Origin: Zongyangia hominis
GTDB taxonomy: Bacteria; Bacillota; Clostridia; Oscillospirales; Ruminococcaceae
Direction: 5' to 3'
Assembly: GCF_014385095.1 (NCBI RefSeq)
Contig: NZ_JACRTC010000001.1
Location: forward strand, 372,001 to 436,000
DNA length: 64,000 bases
Below, in pieces: positions 38,249 to 46,315 of this stretch (within the stretch, counting starts at the first letter, position 1; every line of letters begins with the position of its first letter). A program made the translations under genes and the position numbers. A model generated the notes under the pieces. It was not told where the DNA came from. It saw only the letters and a list, made by a program, of their open reading frames with translations, and ran no database searches.

Positions 38249-38992
38249 ATGGCCTATCACAGTTTTGCAAGTTATTACGACCGGCTGACCTGGGATGTGG
38301 ATTATCCCGGCCGGGCCGCCTATTTTCACGCACTGTTTGAGCGCTTTCAAACCCGCAAGGTCGAGCTTTTGCTCGACCTTGCCTGTGGTACGGGCAGTTT
38401 GTCCATGGAACTAGCGAAACTCGGCTACGACGTTATCGCCGTGGACGGCTCGGAGGACATGCTCAGTGAGGCGATGGAGAAAAATGACGGCGCCTATCCG
38501 ATTTTGTTCCTCTGCCAGCAGATGGAAGAGCTGGATCTATACGGCACCATCGATGGGGCCGTCTGCGCGCTGGACAGTCTCAACCACGTCACCGACCCGG
38601 AAAAAGTGCGGCGGATTCTGGACAAGGTGTCCCTCTTTATGAACCCGGGCGGCATATTTATCTTCGACGTCAACACCGTCTATAAGCACCGGGAGGTGCT
38701 CTCAGAGTCCACCTTTGTCTATGAGGACGACGACCTCTACTGTGTGTGGCAAAACGGCCCCATGGACGAGGATCACTGTGTGGAGATCGCTCTCGACTTT
38801 TTCTCTTTCAACGGGGAAAGCTACGACAGGGAGAGCGAGTGCTTCAAAGAGCGGGCCTATCCACCGGAGGAACTGGAAGGATGGCTGCAAAAGGCGGGGA
38901 TGGAGGTTCTGGGTATCTTTGGAGACGATACCTTAGAGCCGCCGAAAGCCGATGCGCAGCGGCTGATTTTTGTAACAAGGAAGAGTGAATAA
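38249..38992 (+). CDS. Class I SAM-dependent methyltransferase
   Basis: A 247-residue Rossmann-fold methyltransferase. Motif I, LLLDLACGTGSLS, is near residues 40-52, VIAVDGSEDML follows, and the post-II region includes AVCALDSLNHV. The substrate is unknown. It begins one base after the TrpR-like gene and ends two bases before hslO, so the three are likely one operon. The Shine-Dalgarno is an AAAGGA in the previous gene's end. Confidence 0.88.
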   Translation: MAYHSFASYYDRLTWDVDYPGRAAYFHALFERFQTRKVELLLDLACGTGSLSMELAKLGYDVIAVDGSEDMLSEAMEKNDGAYPILFLCQQMEELDLYGTIDGAVCALDSLNHVTDPEKVRRILDKVSLFMNPGGIFIFDVNTVYKHREVLSESTFVYEDDDLYCVWQNGPMDEDHCVEIALDFFSFNGESYDRESECFKERAYPPEELEGWLQKAGMEVLGIFGDDTLEPPKADAQRLIFVTRKSE

Positions 38993-38994
38993 TT

Positions 38995-39873
38995 ATGGGA
39001 AAATTGGTACGAGCACTGAGCGAAGACGGCGGCATTGTCTGCATTGCCCTGGATTCCACCGATATAGTTGCGCAGGCGGAGCGGATTCATCAGACCAGCG
39101 CCGTGGTCACGGCGGCCTTGGGGCGTCTGCTGACCGCCGCGTCCATCATGGGCTCCATGCTCAAAAGCGAGGACAATTCCATCACCCTGCGGGTGGCGGG
39201 GGACGGCCCTGTGGGGGCGCTCATCGCCGTGACCGACGGGGTGGGCAATGTCCGGGGTTATCCGGTCAACCCGGTGGTGGAACTGCCTCTCAATGGGTAC
39301 GGCAAATTGGATGTGGGCGGCGCTGTGGGCCAGGGCGTGCTGCATGTCATCAAGGACCTGGGGCTCAAAGACCCCTACGTGGGCCAGGTGCCCCTTGTCT
39401 CCGGGGAGATAGCGGAGGACATCACCAGCTACTATGCCGTCAGCGAGCAGATTCCCACTGTCTGCGGACTGGGTGTACTGGTCAACACCGATCTGACCGT
39501 CCTCTCCGCCGGCGGCTATCTGATTCAGCTGCTGCCTGGCGTGGGGGAGGAAACCATCACCCGCCTAGAAGCCAACGTGGACAAGCTGCCCCCCGTGTCC
39601 CAGATGCTCCACGAGGGTATGACGCCCCAGCAGATCATCGAGAAGGCGCTGGACGGCTTCTCGCCCAATATTCTTGACGAGACGGAGGTCTCCTACCGTT
39701 GCGACTGCTCAAGAGAGCGGGTGGAGCGGGCGCTGCTCTCGCTGGGGCGCGAGGAGCTTGGGAAAATTGCGGAGGAAGAAAAGGTCACCGAGGTGGGCTG
39801 CCATTTTTGCAGCAAAAAATACCGCTTTAACCGCCAGGAAATCCGCCAGCTCATGGAACGCGCAAAAAAATAG
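38995..39873 (+). CDS. hslO: 33-kDa redox-regulated chaperone Hsp33
   Basis: A 292-residue holdase chaperone activated by oxidation. The C-terminal zinc site has CDC (in YRCDCSRER, near residue 236) and CHFC (in GCHFCSKKY, near residue 268), the expected redox switch with four cysteines. Family motifs ITLRVAGDGPVG, GNVRGY and EIAEDITSYY are present. AAGGAAGAG precedes the ATG, two bases after the methyltransferase gene. The first tRNA operon promoter begins 36 bp after its stop. Confidence 0.95.
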   Translation: MGKLVRALSEDGGIVCIALDSTDIVAQAERIHQTSAVVTAALGRLLTAASIMGSMLKSEDNSITLRVAGDGPVGALIAVTDGVGNVRGYPVNPVVELPLNGYGKLDVGGAVGQGVLHVIKDLGLKDPYVGQVPLVSGEIAEDITSYYAVSEQIPTVCGLGVLVNTDLTVLSAGGYLIQLLPGVGEETITRLEANVDKLPPVSQMLHEGMTPQQIIEKALDGFSPNILDETEVSYRCDCSRERVERALLSLGREELGKIAEEEKVTEVGCHFCSKKYRFNRQEIRQLMERAKK

Positions 39874-39908
39874 GGAAAAACACAAACTTTTTTTCACAAA
39901 AGAATTTC

Positions 39909-39937
39909 TTGACTTTTTTCTGCGAATCATGTAGAAT
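39909..39937 (+). promoter_or_regulatory. Promoter of tRNA operon 1
   Basis: TTGACT (39909-39914), a 17-base spacer and TAGAAT (39932-39937), 36 bp before tRNA-Val. Confidence 0.75.
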
Positions 39938-39972
39938 AATACTCGCTGCCTGACAAGACGGCGGCGAGAAAT

Positions 39973-40048
39973 GGGAGCATAGCTCAGCTGGGAGAGCACC
40001 TGCCTTACAAGCAGGGGGTCACAGGTTCGAGCCCTGTTGTTCCCACCA
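39973..40048 (+). tRNA. tRNA-Val (TAC), copy 1
   Basis: A 76-nt cloverleaf with GGGAGCA acceptor, TTACA anticodon context (TAC), GGTTCGAGCC T-arm and encoded CCA at 40046-40048. Confidence 0.96.
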
Positions 40049-40053
40049 AGGAT

Positions 40054-40130
40054 GGCCCGGTAGTTCAGCTGGTTAGAACGCTAGCCTGTCACGCTAGAGG
40101 TCGTGGGTTCGATCCCCATCCGGGTCGCCA
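40054..40130 (+). tRNA. tRNA-Asp (GTC), copy 1
   Basis: A 77-nt cloverleaf with acceptor GGCCCGG/CCGGGTC, anticodon GTC and encoded CCA; 5 bases after tRNA-Val. Confidence 0.96.
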
Positions 40131-40136
40131 GTGGAT

Positions 40137-40212
<76 letters not shown>

Positions 40213-40216
40213 TCCT

Positions 40217-40292
40217 GCGGGTTTAGCTCATCTGGTAGAGCGCCACCTTGCCAAGGTGGAGGTAGCGAGTTCGAGCCTCGTAACCCGCTCCA
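40217..40292 (+). tRNA. tRNA-Gly (GCC), copy 1
   Basis: A 76-nt cloverleaf with GCGGGTT acceptor, anticodon GCC in the loop TTGCCAA, and encoded CCA. Confidence 0.96.
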
Positions 40293-40327
40293 AAAAACGC
40301 TTCCCACTTTCGTGGGGAGCGTTTTTT
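40292..40327 (+). terminator. Terminator of tRNA operon 1
   Basis: AAAAAACGCTTCCCAC pairs with GTGGGGAGCGTTTTTT around TTTC (one wobble pair), ending in T. It begins at the last base of tRNA-Gly. Confidence 0.9.
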
Positions 40328-40595
40328 CTTGTTCCAGCGGGCCGGTCAATTTTCCCTGCGTTTTTTGGCATAAGAGATGCAGGGTCGGCATATGATAGAC
40401 TATCGGCTTTAAAAAGAGCGAAGCAAATTGCCCATGAAGGGAAAAGCGCTGCAAGCATATTTTGCACAGCGGCTTGCCGAGTTTCGTCCGCCGCTTGAGC
40501 GGTAAAGGATATGTCTATTGCACAGCAAAAAAGATGAGCTTTTCAAGAGCACAGAGGGACCGGGCATACACTGGAAATATTTTTGGGAAAAACGA
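40328..40595. other. Non-coding spacer between the two tRNA operons
   Basis: About 270 bp without a credible gene or RNA. No tRNA remnant or integrase-like sequence was seen. It separates the first operon's terminator from the second operon's promoter. Confidence 0.5.
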
Positions 40596-40624
40596 TTGAC
40601 TTTCTCCTGTCTTTATAGTAAAAT
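40596..40624 (+). promoter_or_regulatory. Promoter of tRNA operon 2
   Basis: TTGACT (40596-40601), a 17-base spacer and TAAAAT (40619-40624), 43 bp before tRNA-Val copy 2. Confidence 0.75.
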
Positions 40625-40666
40625 AATATTCGTCGCTGATGAGAAACGGCGATTTGTGGTGAAGAC

Positions 40667-40742
40667 GGGAGCATAGCTCAGCTGGGAGAGCACCTGCCTT
40701 ACAAGCAGGGGGTCACAGGTTCGAGCCCTGTTGTTCCCACCA
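40667..40742 (+). tRNA. tRNA-Val (TAC), copy 2
   Basis: Same 76-nt sequence as copy 1, with encoded CCA at 40740-40742. Confidence 0.96.
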
Positions 40743-40747
40743 AGGAT

Positions 40748-40824
40748 GGCCCGGTAGTTCAGCTGGTTAGAACGCTAGCCTGTCACGCTAGAGGTCGTGG
40801 GTTCGATCCCCATCCGGGTCGCCA
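40748..40824 (+). tRNA. tRNA-Asp (GTC), copy 2
   Basis: Same 77-nt sequence and 5-base upstream spacer as copy 1. Confidence 0.96.
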
Positions 40825-40830
40825 GTGGAT

Positions 40831-40906
<76 letters not shown>

Positions 40907-40910
40907 TCCT

Positions 40911-40986
40911 GCGGGTTTAGCTCATCTGGTAGAGCGCCACCTTGCCAAGGTGGAGGTAGCGAGTTCGAGCCTCGTAACCCGCTCCA
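40911..40986 (+). tRNA. tRNA-Gly (GCC), copy 2
   Basis: Same 76-nt sequence as copy 1; it is followed by tRNA-Cys instead of a terminator. Confidence 0.96.
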
Positions 40987-40990
40987 ATTA

Positions 40991-41065
40991 GGCGCCATAG
41001 CCAAGAGGTAAGGCAGAGGTCTGCAAAACCTTCATTCCCCAGTTCAAATCTGGGTGGCGCCTCCA
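40991..41065 (+). tRNA. tRNA-Cys (GCA)
   Basis: A 75-nt cloverleaf with acceptor GGCGCCA, anticodon GCA in CTGCAAA, GTTCAAATC T-arm and encoded CCA at 41063-41065. Only operon 2 carries it. Confidence 0.95.
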
Positions 41066-41069
41066 CATT

Positions 41070-41103
41070 AAAGATCGGTCATGATTGACCGGTCTTTTTT
41101 TCT
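41070..41103 (+). terminator. Terminator of tRNA operon 2
   Basis: AAGATCGGTCA pairs with TGACCGGTCTT around TGAT (one wobble), followed by a long T-run. Confidence 0.88.
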
Positions 41104-41143
41104 GCCCCTTTTGTCTTTTTATTATTCTTTTTGATGGAAACAG

Positions 41144-41173
41144 TTGCGCTTTGTCATAAAAAGTATGTATAAT
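41144..41173 (+). promoter_or_regulatory. Promoter of the eight-gene VTC-CotH-GT2 operon
   Basis: TTGCGC (41144-41149), an 18-base spacer and a perfect TATAAT (41168-41173), 63 bp before the first gene. It is the only good promoter seen ahead of the operon. Confidence 0.55.
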
Positions 41174-41236
41174 ATATGTATATATTACGAGAGTTGGAAA
41201 AAATCTTTTACGATTAAAGGATGAGGGGGTGGTTCT

Positions 41237-41932
41237 TTGAGAGAAGTCATGCGGCAGGAGAAAAAATACATGATCACGCTGGAGGAATTTCTCCAGAGCG
41301 ATCACTATTTTAGCCAAGTCTTGCATGCGGACCCCCATGGCGGCGCACGGGGCTATCCGGTTCGGTCGCTCTACTTTGACTCGTTGGAGGACAACGACTT
41401 CTTCGAGAAGCTCAGCGGTGTGGAAAACCGGCGGAAAATCCGGTTGCGTATTTACGATCCCAACGATTCCTTTGCCATGCTGGAAATGAAGCAAAAGCAG
41501 GGGAAATACCAGAAAAAGCGGTCCCTGCGCATCAGCCGGGAAGACGCGGTCAGCCTGACCCAGGGCAGATACGGCTGTCTGCTCGGCTACACCGACCCTT
41601 TTGCCGCCGAGTGCTATGGGCTGATGGAGATGCGCTGTTACCGTCCACGCACCATTATCCAGTACTTCCGCAAGGCGTTCATCGCCAAGGAGAACAACAT
41701 CCGCATCACCTTTGACCACAAAATTGAGGCGACGGAGAGCTGCTTAGATTTATTTCATCCTCATCTCAATTTTGACCCGGTTCTCGACCCGTTTCAGGTG
41801 GTCATGGAGGTCAAATACAACGGTTTCCTTTTAAGCTATATCAAGGAGGCTGTCAACCGGTGCAGCCGCAGCGAGCTATCCTCCAGCAAGTACTGTATGG
41901 GGCGCTCACTGGGCCTTTACCGGGACTGTTAG
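41237..41932 (+). CDS. VTC-domain protein (polyphosphate-polymerase-like)
   Basis: A 231-residue soluble VTC domain, the tunnel fold found in the eukaryotic vacuolar polyphosphate polymerase Vtc4. Basic and acidic residues that line the tunnel in the family are visible: RQEKKYMI, VRSLYFDS, RKIRLRIY, LEMKQKQGKYQKKRS, YFRKAF and VMEVKYNG. Whether bacterial members make polyphosphate is not settled. AGGGGGTGG at 41224-41232 fits the TTG at 41237 better than the ATG at 41249, which is too far away. First gene of an operon that runs to 51690. Directly followed by a DUF4956 membrane protein, a partner this family often has. Confidence 0.85.
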   Translation: MREVMRQEKKYMITLEEFLQSDHYFSQVLHADPHGGARGYPVRSLYFDSLEDNDFFEKLSGVENRRKIRLRIYDPNDSFAMLEMKQKQGKYQKKRSLRISREDAVSLTQGRYGCLLGYTDPFAAECYGLMEMRCYRPRTIIQYFRKAFIAKENNIRITFDHKIEATESCLDLFHPHLNFDPVLDPFQVVMEVKYNGFLLSYIKEAVNRCSRSELSSSKYCMGRSLGLYRDC

Positions 41933-41971
41933 AGAGAAAAAAGCACAAGGGAAGAGAAGGAGAGAAAACCG

Positions 41972-42649
41972 ATGAAAGAAATGCTTTATAATATGTTCGC
42001 CCAGGGAAGGGCGCTGGATATGCAGGAGATTGTCATCCACATTTTGGTGTCCATCGTCATTGGCATGGCCATCTTCCTGTCTTACTGGACCACCCACGCG
42101 GGGACCATTTACAGCCAGAAATTCAATGTGTCACTGGTGATGCTCACCGTTCTGACCACCACGGTCATGACCGTCATCGGCAACAACATTGCTCTTTCTC
42201 TCGGCATGGTCGGTGCTCTTTCTATTGTCCGTTTTCGCACCGCCATTAAGGATTCCCGGGACACCGTTTACATCTTTTGGACCATCGTGGTGGGCATCTG
42301 TTGCGGCATCGGGGACTATGCCATCGCGGCGGTGAGCACCATCGCTCTGTTTGTGTTGCTGCTCCTTTTGGGGCGCATCAAAAACGACAACCGCAAGCTC
42401 CTCATCATCCGGGCCGACAAGAACCAGGAGCGCAATATTGAGTCGGTGGTCTTCTCCTATTTTAAGGCCAAGGCCAACCTGCGGGTGATGAACACCTCCC
42501 AGGAAACGGTGGAATTTATCTATGAACTTTCCTCCCGCACCCTGTCCAAGGCGGCCAGGGAGGGCAAGAGCATCACTGAGGCCATCTACGGTATCGACGG
42601 GGTGGAGTGCGTCAACATCGTCTCTCAAAACGACGATATCAACGGATAA
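41972..42649 (+). CDS. DUF4956 membrane protein
   Basis: A 225-residue protein with about four membrane segments in the first 135 residues, separated by the conserved GNNIALSLGMVGALSIVRFRTAIKD-type loop (the short motif SIVRFRTAIKD is near residues 82-92). A soluble C-terminal domain of about 90 residues follows. The function of the family is unknown. It commonly neighbours VTC-domain genes and may anchor the VTC protein at the membrane. GGAAGGAGAG-like spacing before the ATG is adequate. CotH follows after 12 bp. Confidence 0.85.
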   Translation: MKEMLYNMFAQGRALDMQEIVIHILVSIVIGMAIFLSYWTTHAGTIYSQKFNVSLVMLTVLTTTVMTVIGNNIALSLGMVGALSIVRFRTAIKDSRDTVYIFWTIVVGICCGIGDYAIAAVSTIALFVLLLLLGRIKNDNRKLLIIRADKNQERNIESVVFSYFKAKANLRVMNTSQETVEFIYELSSRTLSKAAREGKSITEAIYGIDGVECVNIVSQNDDING

Positions 42650-42661
42650 AGGAAGCGCAAT

Positions 42662-44113
42662 ATGAAATATAAGGTTGCAACACTGGCGGGCCTTGTGTGC
42701 GTTGTGGTGGTGCTGTTTTTTCCCTTTTCCAAGTTCCTACCTGATAAGCAGCGGTATCACCAGCACCGGGAGGCGCCTAAAGCCACGGAATTGTCTCTGG
42801 AGACGGGGGAGGACATCACGACCCACCTGCCCCTTCTCACCCTGGACACCCAGGGGGCGGCCATCCCGGGCATGCAGCGGGAAAAGGCATTCGCGCAAAG
42901 TACCCTCCAGGTTTTTGACAACGGGACGAGCGAAAACCGCCTGACGGATGAGCCCAAGATTTCTACCTTTGCCAATATCAAATATAGGGGCAACACCTCG
43001 CTCCATTTTGACAAGAAGTCCTACCTCGTCAAGCTCACCGATAAGGATGGCAATGAAAAGGGCGAAGAGATGTTGGGAATGCCAAAGCACGACAACTGGA
43101 TACTCAACGGGCCCTTTCTGGATAAGACCCTCATCCGCAACTATCTGTGCATGAACATCTCCGGCGAGATGATGGAGTACGCGCCCCGGGTGCGCTTTTG
43201 CGAATTGATTGTCAACGGGGAGTACCAGGGGGTCTATCTTTTGATGGAACAGATTGCCCAGGGGGAAGACCGGGTGGACATCTCCAAATATAAGGATGGC
43301 AACCCCTTCACCAGCTACATCATCCGGGCCGACCGGGGCGATGTTCCGGAGAATGAGCTCAATAACTTCACCAAATATACCCACTGGATGGCGGAAAATA
43401 CGGAACAAACCCGCTATGTCTTCAACATCGAATATCCGGGGACGTCCCATCTGACACCGGAGCTTGTAAAATACATCGAGAAGGACTTTAGCGCCATGGA
43501 AAAGGCGCTGTATTCCTACGACTACGACAGCGACCAATACGGTTACGAGACCTTTGCCGACGTGGATTCCTTTGTGGACTACTTTATCATCAACGAGTTT
43601 TTCCAAAATTACGACGCCGGCCTTTTTTCCACCTATTATTACAAGGATGTCCGGGGCAAGTTTCATATCGGGCCGGTATGGGACTTTAATAATGCCTGCG
43701 ACAACTATGTGGAGGAAGTCCACGACGGTACCGGCTTTGTTTTGCAAAACCGCATCTGGTACTTTATGCTCACCAAGGACAAAGGCTTTATCGACCGGGT
43801 GGTGATGCGCTATCATGAGCTGCGAAAGGGCCTGCTCAGCGAGGAAAACCTGATGCAGTATATCGACGGTACCATCGAGTATCTGGGCCCCGCGGTGGAG
43901 CGCAATTTTTCCATTTGGGGCTACACCTTTGATCCTGAACAAATGAATCGATGGAGCGTTCTCAAGCCGGTGGGACGCAATCTAACTAGCTATGATGAAG
44001 CGGTCTCCCAGCTCAAGGGTTTCCTAAAAAAGCGGGGGGATTGGATGGATGAAAACATCGAGACGCTCTACCAGTATAGCCACGATTCCAAGAATAAGAA
44101 ATTTAACCATTGA
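42662..44113 (+). CDS. CotH-like kinase family protein, membrane-anchored
   Basis: A 483-residue protein with an N-terminal hydrophobic anchor or signal (about residues 5-25). The CotH kinase-like domain covers about 95-440. Family features are ANIKYRGNTSLHFDKKSY, MLGMPKHDNWILNGPFLDKT, ELIVNGEYQGVYLLMEQI and GPVWDFNNACDN. CotH proteins are atypical protein kinases first known from Bacillus spore coats, though many bacterial homologues sit outside sporulation loci. Being exported and placed beside VTC, DUF4956 and a glycosyltransferase suggests a surface-glycan or surface-protein role rather than a coat role. The end overlaps the open frame of the next gene, whose ATG is 21 bases downstream. 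Confidence 0.85.
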   Translation: MKYKVATLAGLVCVVVVLFFPFSKFLPDKQRYHQHREAPKATELSLETGEDITTHLPLLTLDTQGAAIPGMQREKAFAQSTLQVFDNGTSENRLTDEPKISTFANIKYRGNTSLHFDKKSYLVKLTDKDGNEKGEEMLGMPKHDNWILNGPFLDKTLIRNYLCMNISGEMMEYAPRVRFCELIVNGEYQGVYLLMEQIAQGEDRVDISKYKDGNPFTSYIIRADRGDVPENELNNFTKYTHWMAENTEQTRYVFNIEYPGTSHLTPELVKYIEKDFSAMEKALYSYDYDSDQYGYETFADVDSFVDYFIINEFFQNYDAGLFSTYYYKDVRGKFHIGPVWDFNNACDNYVEEVHDGTGFVLQNRIWYFMLTKDKGFIDRVVMRYHELRKGLLSEENLMQYIDGTIEYLGPAVERNFSIWGYTFDPEQMNRWSVLKPVGRNLTSYDEAVSQLKGFLKKRGDWMDENIETLYQYSHDSKNKKFNH

Positions 44114-44133
44114 GAAAAAGGAGGGGATCAGCG

Positions 44134-46293
44134 ATGAAAAAGTTTATCATTGTTTGCGTCACCCTCTTTCTTCTTTTGTTCCTTGGAGATTATTTCTTTT
44201 ACCACATGGGCGTTTATATCGACACCGACCCCGGCGCGCCGGTGGTTTCCTTTACCAAGACCGAGGGAAAACAAATCTATCTGGATCAGGGGAATGGATA
44301 CGAGCCATTTGAAATCAAAGGAGTGGATATGGGCTCCGGCATCCCCGGGCACTTTGCCACCGATTACGCCATCGACAAGGAGACCTATCTGCGTTGGTTT
44401 GGCATGATCAAGGACATGGGCGCCAACACCATCCGCGTCTATACGATCCTGTCGCCCTCCTTCTATGAGGCGGTCTACGAATACAATACCGGCAACGACG
44501 ATCCGCTCTATGTCATCCACGGCCTGTGGGTGAACGACTACGTCCACAATTCCCACGTGGACGCCTATGACGACAGTTTCCTGCAAACTCTCTTAGACGA
44601 TTCCCGCACCCTGGTGGACGTCCTGCACGGCAAGCGGAAGCTGGAAGTGGGGCGGGGCCTTGGCAGCGGCAGCTATACGAGGGATATCTCCCCCTGGGTC
44701 ATCGGCTACATCCTGGGCGTGGAGTGGGAAGACGTCACCGTGGCCTATACCAATCACATGCGGGAGGACTGGAACAGCTATACCGGCGCCTATATGAGTA
44801 CCACCAAGGATGCCAGCCCCTTTGAAGCCTTTTTGGCCCGGCTGGGGGACAACATCGTCTCCTACGAAAGCGGGCGGTATAAACAGCAGCGGCTGGTGGC
44901 CTTCTCCAACTGGCCCACCACCGACCCGTTTGATTACCCCGAGCGCATAACCAAATACTTCAAAAAAAGTGCCAAGGTGGATGTGGAGCATATTAAGATG
45001 GAGCCCGCATTCATCGGCGGCACCTTCGCGTCCTATCACATTTACCCCTATTACCCGGATTATCTCAACTATATGGCTGACCCCTCCATCTATGCCGATG
45101 AGACGGGACAGATTAACACTTATGCGGCCTATCTCAAGATGGTCAACGCCCATCACAGTATTCCTGTGGTCATCTCCGAGTTCGGCGTCCCTACTTCCCG
45201 CGGTATCGCCCAGCTCGACGTCAACACCGGCCGCTCCCAGGGGCATATGTCGGAGAAGGACCAGGGGCAAGCGCTCATTGACTCCTACCACGACATTAAA
45301 AACGCCGGGTGCGCCGGCTCCATTATCTTCACCTGGCAGGACGAGTGGTTTAAGCGCACCTGGAACACTATGCACGCGGTGGACCTGACCAAGACTCCTT
45401 TCTGGAGCGACTACCAGACCAACGAGCAGTACTTTGGACTTTTGTCCTTTGACCCGGGCAAGGAAAAAAGCGTCTGTTACGTGGACGGCGATGTTTCCGA
45501 GTGGTCGGAGGAGGACGTGGTGCTCCAGCGGGAGGGCACTACGTTGTCCATAAAGTACGATGAAAAGTTCCTCTATTTTCGTATCCACCGGGACGGCTTT
45601 TCCAAGGGGGAGAAGCTCTATCTGCCCATCGATCTGACGCCCAAGTCCGGTAGCAACTACTGCGAAAACCTAGACGCCAAGTTCCAGCGGGAGGCCGACT
45701 TTGTCATCGCCATCGACGGCAAGGAGGAGAGCCGGATTTTTGTCCAGGAGCGGTACAATGTACTGCGCGCCATGTATGGCATTGAAATTGAGCATAAAAA
45801 CCCCTATTTCGCCGAAAACGTGCCCGACCGCAACTCACCGGTGTTTGAGCCCATTCAACTGATTTTGCAGACGTTTTTCATGGATGCGGACGAGGAGCTC
45901 AATGCGGGTTCGCACGCCGAACTCTTCGAGACGGGAAAGCTTTGTTACGGCAACGCCAACCCTGATTCCCCCGACTTTGACTCCCTGGCCGATTTCTGCT
46001 TTGGCGGGGAGCAGGGGGACGATATCGAGCTGAAAATCCCCTGGCAGCTACTCAATTTCTCCAATCCCTCCGAGATGATGATTCACGACGATTACTACGC
46101 CCATTACGGCGTGGAAAACATGAAAATCAAAGAAATGTATGTCGGCGTAGGTTCGGCGGACAGCACAGAGCGCATCGCCATGGTATCCTACCCGCTCAAA
46201 GGGTGGGGGAGCCGGGTGACTTATCATGAGCGGCTCAAATCTTCCTACTATATAATGCAAAAGCTTTGGCGAGAGGATGCGGCCGGGAATTAG
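44134..46293 (+). CDS. Membrane-anchored glycosidase-like protein (GH2/GH5-type TIM barrel + CBM9-like domain)
   Basis: A 719-residue exported protein. An N-terminal hydrophobic segment (about 2-20) is followed by a TIM-barrel region (about 45-440). It holds FEIKGVDMGSG, MGANTIRVYTI and, as catalytic candidates, LGVEWED (acid/base position) and VVISEFGVP (a typical clan-A nucleophile glutamate near residue 350). From about residue 446 a second domain starts with VDGDVSEWSEED and KFLYFRIHRDGF, the form seen in CBM9/DOMON-like carbohydrate-binding domains. AAGGAGGGG precedes ATG 44134. In an operon with a polysaccharide-synthase-like GT2, a trimming or transglycosylating hydrolase is the natural reading. 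Confidence 0.78.
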   Translation: MKKFIIVCVTLFLLLFLGDYFFYHMGVYIDTDPGAPVVSFTKTEGKQIYLDQGNGYEPFEIKGVDMGSGIPGHFATDYAIDKETYLRWFGMIKDMGANTIRVYTILSPSFYEAVYEYNTGNDDPLYVIHGLWVNDYVHNSHVDAYDDSFLQTLLDDSRTLVDVLHGKRKLEVGRGLGSGSYTRDISPWVIGYILGVEWEDVTVAYTNHMREDWNSYTGAYMSTTKDASPFEAFLARLGDNIVSYESGRYKQQRLVAFSNWPTTDPFDYPERITKYFKKSAKVDVEHIKMEPAFIGGTFASYHIYPYYPDYLNYMADPSIYADETGQINTYAAYLKMVNAHHSIPVVISEFGVPTSRGIAQLDVNTGRSQGHMSEKDQGQALIDSYHDIKNAGCAGSIIFTWQDEWFKRTWNTMHAVDLTKTPFWSDYQTNEQYFGLLSFDPGKEKSVCYVDGDVSEWSEEDVVLQREGTTLSIKYDEKFLYFRIHRDGFSKGEKLYLPIDLTPKSGSNYCENLDAKFQREADFVIAIDGKEESRIFVQERYNVLRAMYGIEIEHKNPYFAENVPDRNSPVFEPIQLILQTFFMDADEELNAGSHAELFETGKLCYGNANPDSPDFDSLADFCFGGEQGDDIELKIPWQLLNFSNPSEMMIHDDYYAHYGVENMKIKEMYVGVGSADSTERIAMVSYPLKGWGSRVTYHERLKSSYYIMQKLWREDAAGN

Positions 46294-46315
46294 GCAAGGA
46301 AAGGAGTGCAGGCGT

